A stretch of 64,000 nt of DNA, from the NCBI RefSeq assembly GCF_037975245.1, contig NC_092579.1, forward strand, positions 31,775,166 through 31,839,165, written 5' to 3'. The notes beneath the pieces were generated by a model that was not told where the DNA came from, did no database searches, and saw nothing but the letters and a program-made list of their open reading frames with translations. This DNA comes from Apostichopus japonicus (Eukaryota; Echinodermata; Holothuroidea; Aspidochirotida; Stichopodidae). The translations under genes and the position numbers were made by a program. Shown piece after piece: positions 61,201-64,000 of this stretch (position 1 is its first letter; each line of letters begins with the position of its first letter).

Positions 61201-61900
61201 CAGCAGTTGATATAAATCTATGTTCGTTTCTAATACTTAAAGTTCCCAGAGACCGTATGAGATCGCGGCAAAAGCAAACTGCCCCCACCTGGTCTCGAGC
61301 CCGCGATCCAAAATACGTGACGCTCTCGAGGTACAGAGCAACCAACCGCGCCACGACAGCAGTTGATATAAATCTATGTTCGTTTCTAATACTTAAAGTT
61401 CCCAGAGACCGTATGAGATCGCGGCAAAAGCAAACTGCCCCCACCTGTTCTCGAGCCCGCGATCCAAAATACGTCACGCTCTCGAGGTACAGAGCAACCA
61501 ACCGCGCCACGACAGCAGTTGATATAAATCTATGTTCGTTTCTAATACATAAAGTTCCAGAGACCGTATGAAATCGCGGAAAAAGCTAACTGCCCCCACC
61601 TGGTCTCGAGCCCGCGATCCAAAATACGTCACGCTCTCGAGGTACAGAGCAACCAACCGCGCCACGACAGCAGTTGATATAAATCTATAATCGTTTCTAA
61701 TACTTAAAGTTCCAGAGACCGTACCAGATCCCGCAAAAGCAAACTGCCCCCACCTGGCCTCGAGCCCGCGATCCAAAATACGTCACGCTCTCGAGGTACA
61801 GAGCAACCAACCGCGCCACGAGAGCAGTTGATATAGAGCTATGTTCGTTTCTAATACTTAAAGTTCCCGAGATCGTATAAGATCGCGGCAAAAGCAAACT
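55257..61900 (-). repeat. large duplications of 19 and 21 units
   Basis: The mark CTATAATCG (normally CTATGTTCG) occurs at 55471, 58424 and 61688: spacings 2,953 and 3,264 bp, or 19 and 21 units. It is accompanied each time by AATACATAAAG, ATGAAATCGCGGAAAAAGCT and a nearby GATATAGAGCTATG. 5- and 6-unit duplications (777 and about 930 bp) are nested in the last 5 kb. Confidence 0.8.
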
Positions 61901-64000
61901 GCCCCCACCTGGTCTCGAGCCCGCGATCCAAAATACGTCACGCTCTCGAGGTACAGAGCAACCAACCGCGCCACGACAGCAGTTGATATAAATCTATGTT
62001 CGTTTCTAATACTTAAAGTTCCAGAGACCGTATAAGATCGCGGCAAAAGCAAACTGCCCCCACCTGGTCTCGAGCCCGCGATCCAAAATACGTCACGCTC
62101 TCGAGGTACAGAGCAACCAACCGCGCCACGACAGCAGTTGATATAAATCTATGTTCGTTTCTAATATTTAAAGTTTCAGGGGCCTTATAAGATCGCGGCA
62201 AAAGCAAACTGCCCCCACCTGGTCTCGAGCCCGCGATCCAAAATACGTCACGCTCTCGAGGTACAGAGCAACCAACCGCGCCACGACAGCAGTTGATATA
62301 AATCTATGTTCGTTTCTAATACTTAAAGTTCCCAGAGACCGTATAAGATCGCGGCAAAAGCAAACTGCCCCCACCTGGTCTCGAGCCCGCGATCCAAAAT
62401 ACGTGACGCTCTCGAGGTACAGAGCAACCAACCGCGCCACGACAGCAGTTGATATAAATCTATGTTCGTTTCTAATACTTAAAGTTCCAGAGACCGTATA
62501 AGATCGCGGCAAAAGCAAACTGCCCCACCTGGTCTCGAGCCCGCGATCCAAAATACGTCACGCTCTCGAGGTACAGAGCAACCAACCGCGCCACGACAGC
62601 AGTTGATATAAATCTATGTTCGTTTCTAATACTTAAAGTTCCAGAGACCGTATGGGATCGCGGCAAAAGCAAACTGCCCCCACCTGGTCTCGAGCCCGCG
62701 ATCCAAAATACGTGACGCTCTCGAGGTACAGAGCAACCAACCGCGCCACGACAGGAGTTGATATAAATCTATGTTCGTTTCTAATACTTAAAGTTCCCGA
62801 GATCGTATAAGATCGCGGCAAAAGCAAACTGCCCCCACCTGGTCTCGAGCCCGCGATCCAAAATACGTCACGCTCTCGAGGTACAGAGCAACCAACCGCG
62901 CCACGACAGCAGTTGATATAAATCTATGTTCGTTTCTAATACTTAAAGTTCCAGAGACCGTATAAGATCGCGGCAAAAGCAAACTGCCCCCACCTGGTCT
63001 CGAGCCCGCGATCCAAAATACGTCACGCTCTCGAGGTACAGAGCAACCAACCGCGCCACGACAGCAGTTGATATAAATCTATGTTCGTTTCTAATATTTA
63101 AAGTTTCAGGGGCCGTATAAGATCGCGGCAAAAGCAAACTGCCCCCACCTGGTCTCGAGCCCGCGATCCAAAATACGTCACGCTCTCGAGGTACAGAGCA
63201 ACCAACCGCGCCACGACAGCAGTTGATATAAATCTATGTTCGTTTCTAATACTTAAAGTTCCAGAGACCGTATCAGATCGCGGGAAAAGCAAACTGCCCC
63301 CACCTGGTCTCGAGCCCGCGATCCAAAATACGTGACGCTCTCGAGGTACAGAGCAACCAACCGCGCCACGACAGCAGTTGATATAAATCTATGTTCGTTT
63401 CTAATACTTAAAGTTCCCAGAGACCGTATAAGATCGCGGCAAAAGCAAACTGCCCCCACCTGGTCTCGAGCCCGCGATCCAAAATACGTCACGCTCTCGA
63501 GGTACAGAGCAACCAACCGCGCCACGACAGCAGTTGATATAAATCTATGTTCGTTTCTAATACTTAAAGTTCCCAGAGACCGTATAAGATCGCGGCAAAA
63601 GCAAACTGCCCCCACCTGGTCTCGAGCCCGCGAACCAAAATACGTCACGCTCTCGAGGTACAGAGCAACCAACCGCGCCACGACAGCAGTTGATATAAAT
63701 CTATGTTCGTTTCTAATACTTAAAGTTCCCGAGATCGTATAAGATCGCGGCAAAAGCAAACTGCCCCCACCTGGTCTCGAGCCCGCGATCCAAAATACGT
63801 CACGCTCTCGAGGTACAGAGCAACCAACCGCGCCACGACAGCAGTTGATATAAATCTATGTTCGTTTCTAATACTTAAAGTTCCAGAGACCGTATAAGAT
63901 CGCGGCAAAAGCAAACTGCCCCCACCTGGTCTCGAGCCCGCGATCCAAAATACGTGACGCTCTCGAGGTACAGAGCAACCAACCGCGCCACGACAGCAGT

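Larger units (their letters stand above)
17699..64000 (-). repeat. tandem array of ~298 tRNA-like 155-157 bp units
   Basis: This is an uninterrupted head-to-tail array, all units in one orientation, and the window ends inside it. Period: 157 bp in the left zone (GAGCACAACCAACC form); 155 or 156 bp elsewhere, the difference being CCAGAG versus CCCAGAG; rare 149- and 154-bp forms. By hand count a consensus unit is about 50 percent GC with 13 CpG. Each unit has two CTCGAG palindromes 31 bp apart. The minus strand carries an A box, B-box-like element, closing helix and T-run, so the functional strand is taken as minus. The unit splits into a GC-rich tRNA-like half and an AT-rich spacer (TTGATATAAATCTATGTTCG to TACTTAAAG). 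No transposon insertion or inversion was seen in 46 kb. Alternative views: centromeric or other structural satellite with a fossil SINE head. Confidence 0.95.

Noticed and set aside
17699-64000. CRISPR array
   Set aside because: Units are about 155 bp with no repeat/unique-spacer alternation, and the whole unit is conserved. The setting is eukaryotic.

Overview
The window is eukaryotic, almost certainly metazoan DNA; a marine invertebrate is the best guess, but the species cannot be fixed from the sequence. Reasons: the left part is AT-rich and intron-bearing, with many decayed interspersed elements (a 5'-truncated LINE, hAT-type elements with 8-bp target duplications, a Mutator-like transposase family) and a remnant of a P2X7-like domain gene. 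There are no operons, no bacterial-type genes, and no intact protein-coding gene that I can support.

Layout. (1) 1-17,698 is a graveyard of nested transposable elements. A degenerate Mutator-like transposase (about 1,600-2,784, continuing at 6,707-7,089) was split at a TA by a 3.9-kb element with perfect 30-bp terminal inverted repeats (2785-6706). That element was itself split by a 1.48-kb hAT-type element with a perfect 8-bp duplication (4403-5883). Further pieces of the same transposase family lie at 7,961-8,037 and 9,180-9,330, separated by a LINE fragment on the minus strand, and at 13,036-14,600. A 942-bp hAT-like non-autonomous element sits at 9781-10722. A broken P2X7-like domain gene with recognisable splice signals lies at 11,457-12,389. 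Two fuller copies of a short repeat with about 20-bp inverted ends (here called RepA) lie at 14,600-15,255 and 17,064-17,688.

(2) From 17,699 to the end of the window (64,000) there is one uninterrupted head-to-tail tandem array of a 155-157 bp unit, roughly 298 copies. The right boundary is not reached. The left-edge units are the oldest-looking and most diverged; the rest is patterned into overlapping higher-order duplications of 3 to 21 units.

Main point. Read on the minus strand, each unit carries a tRNA-like module. It has an A box (TGGCGCRGTTGG) and, about 40 nt later, a B-box-like GGCTCGAGACC. A 6-bp closing helix (AACTGC/GCAGTT) brackets the module, and a T-run of at least four follows, present in every unit inspected. 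The array is therefore best described as a tandemly amplified tRNA-derived, potentially RNA polymerase III-transcribed unit of about 95-97 nt rather than a featureless satellite. Whether it is transcribed cannot be told from DNA alone. The very long reading frames on both strands of the array are an arithmetic by-product of a 156-bp period (52 codons) and are not treated as genes.
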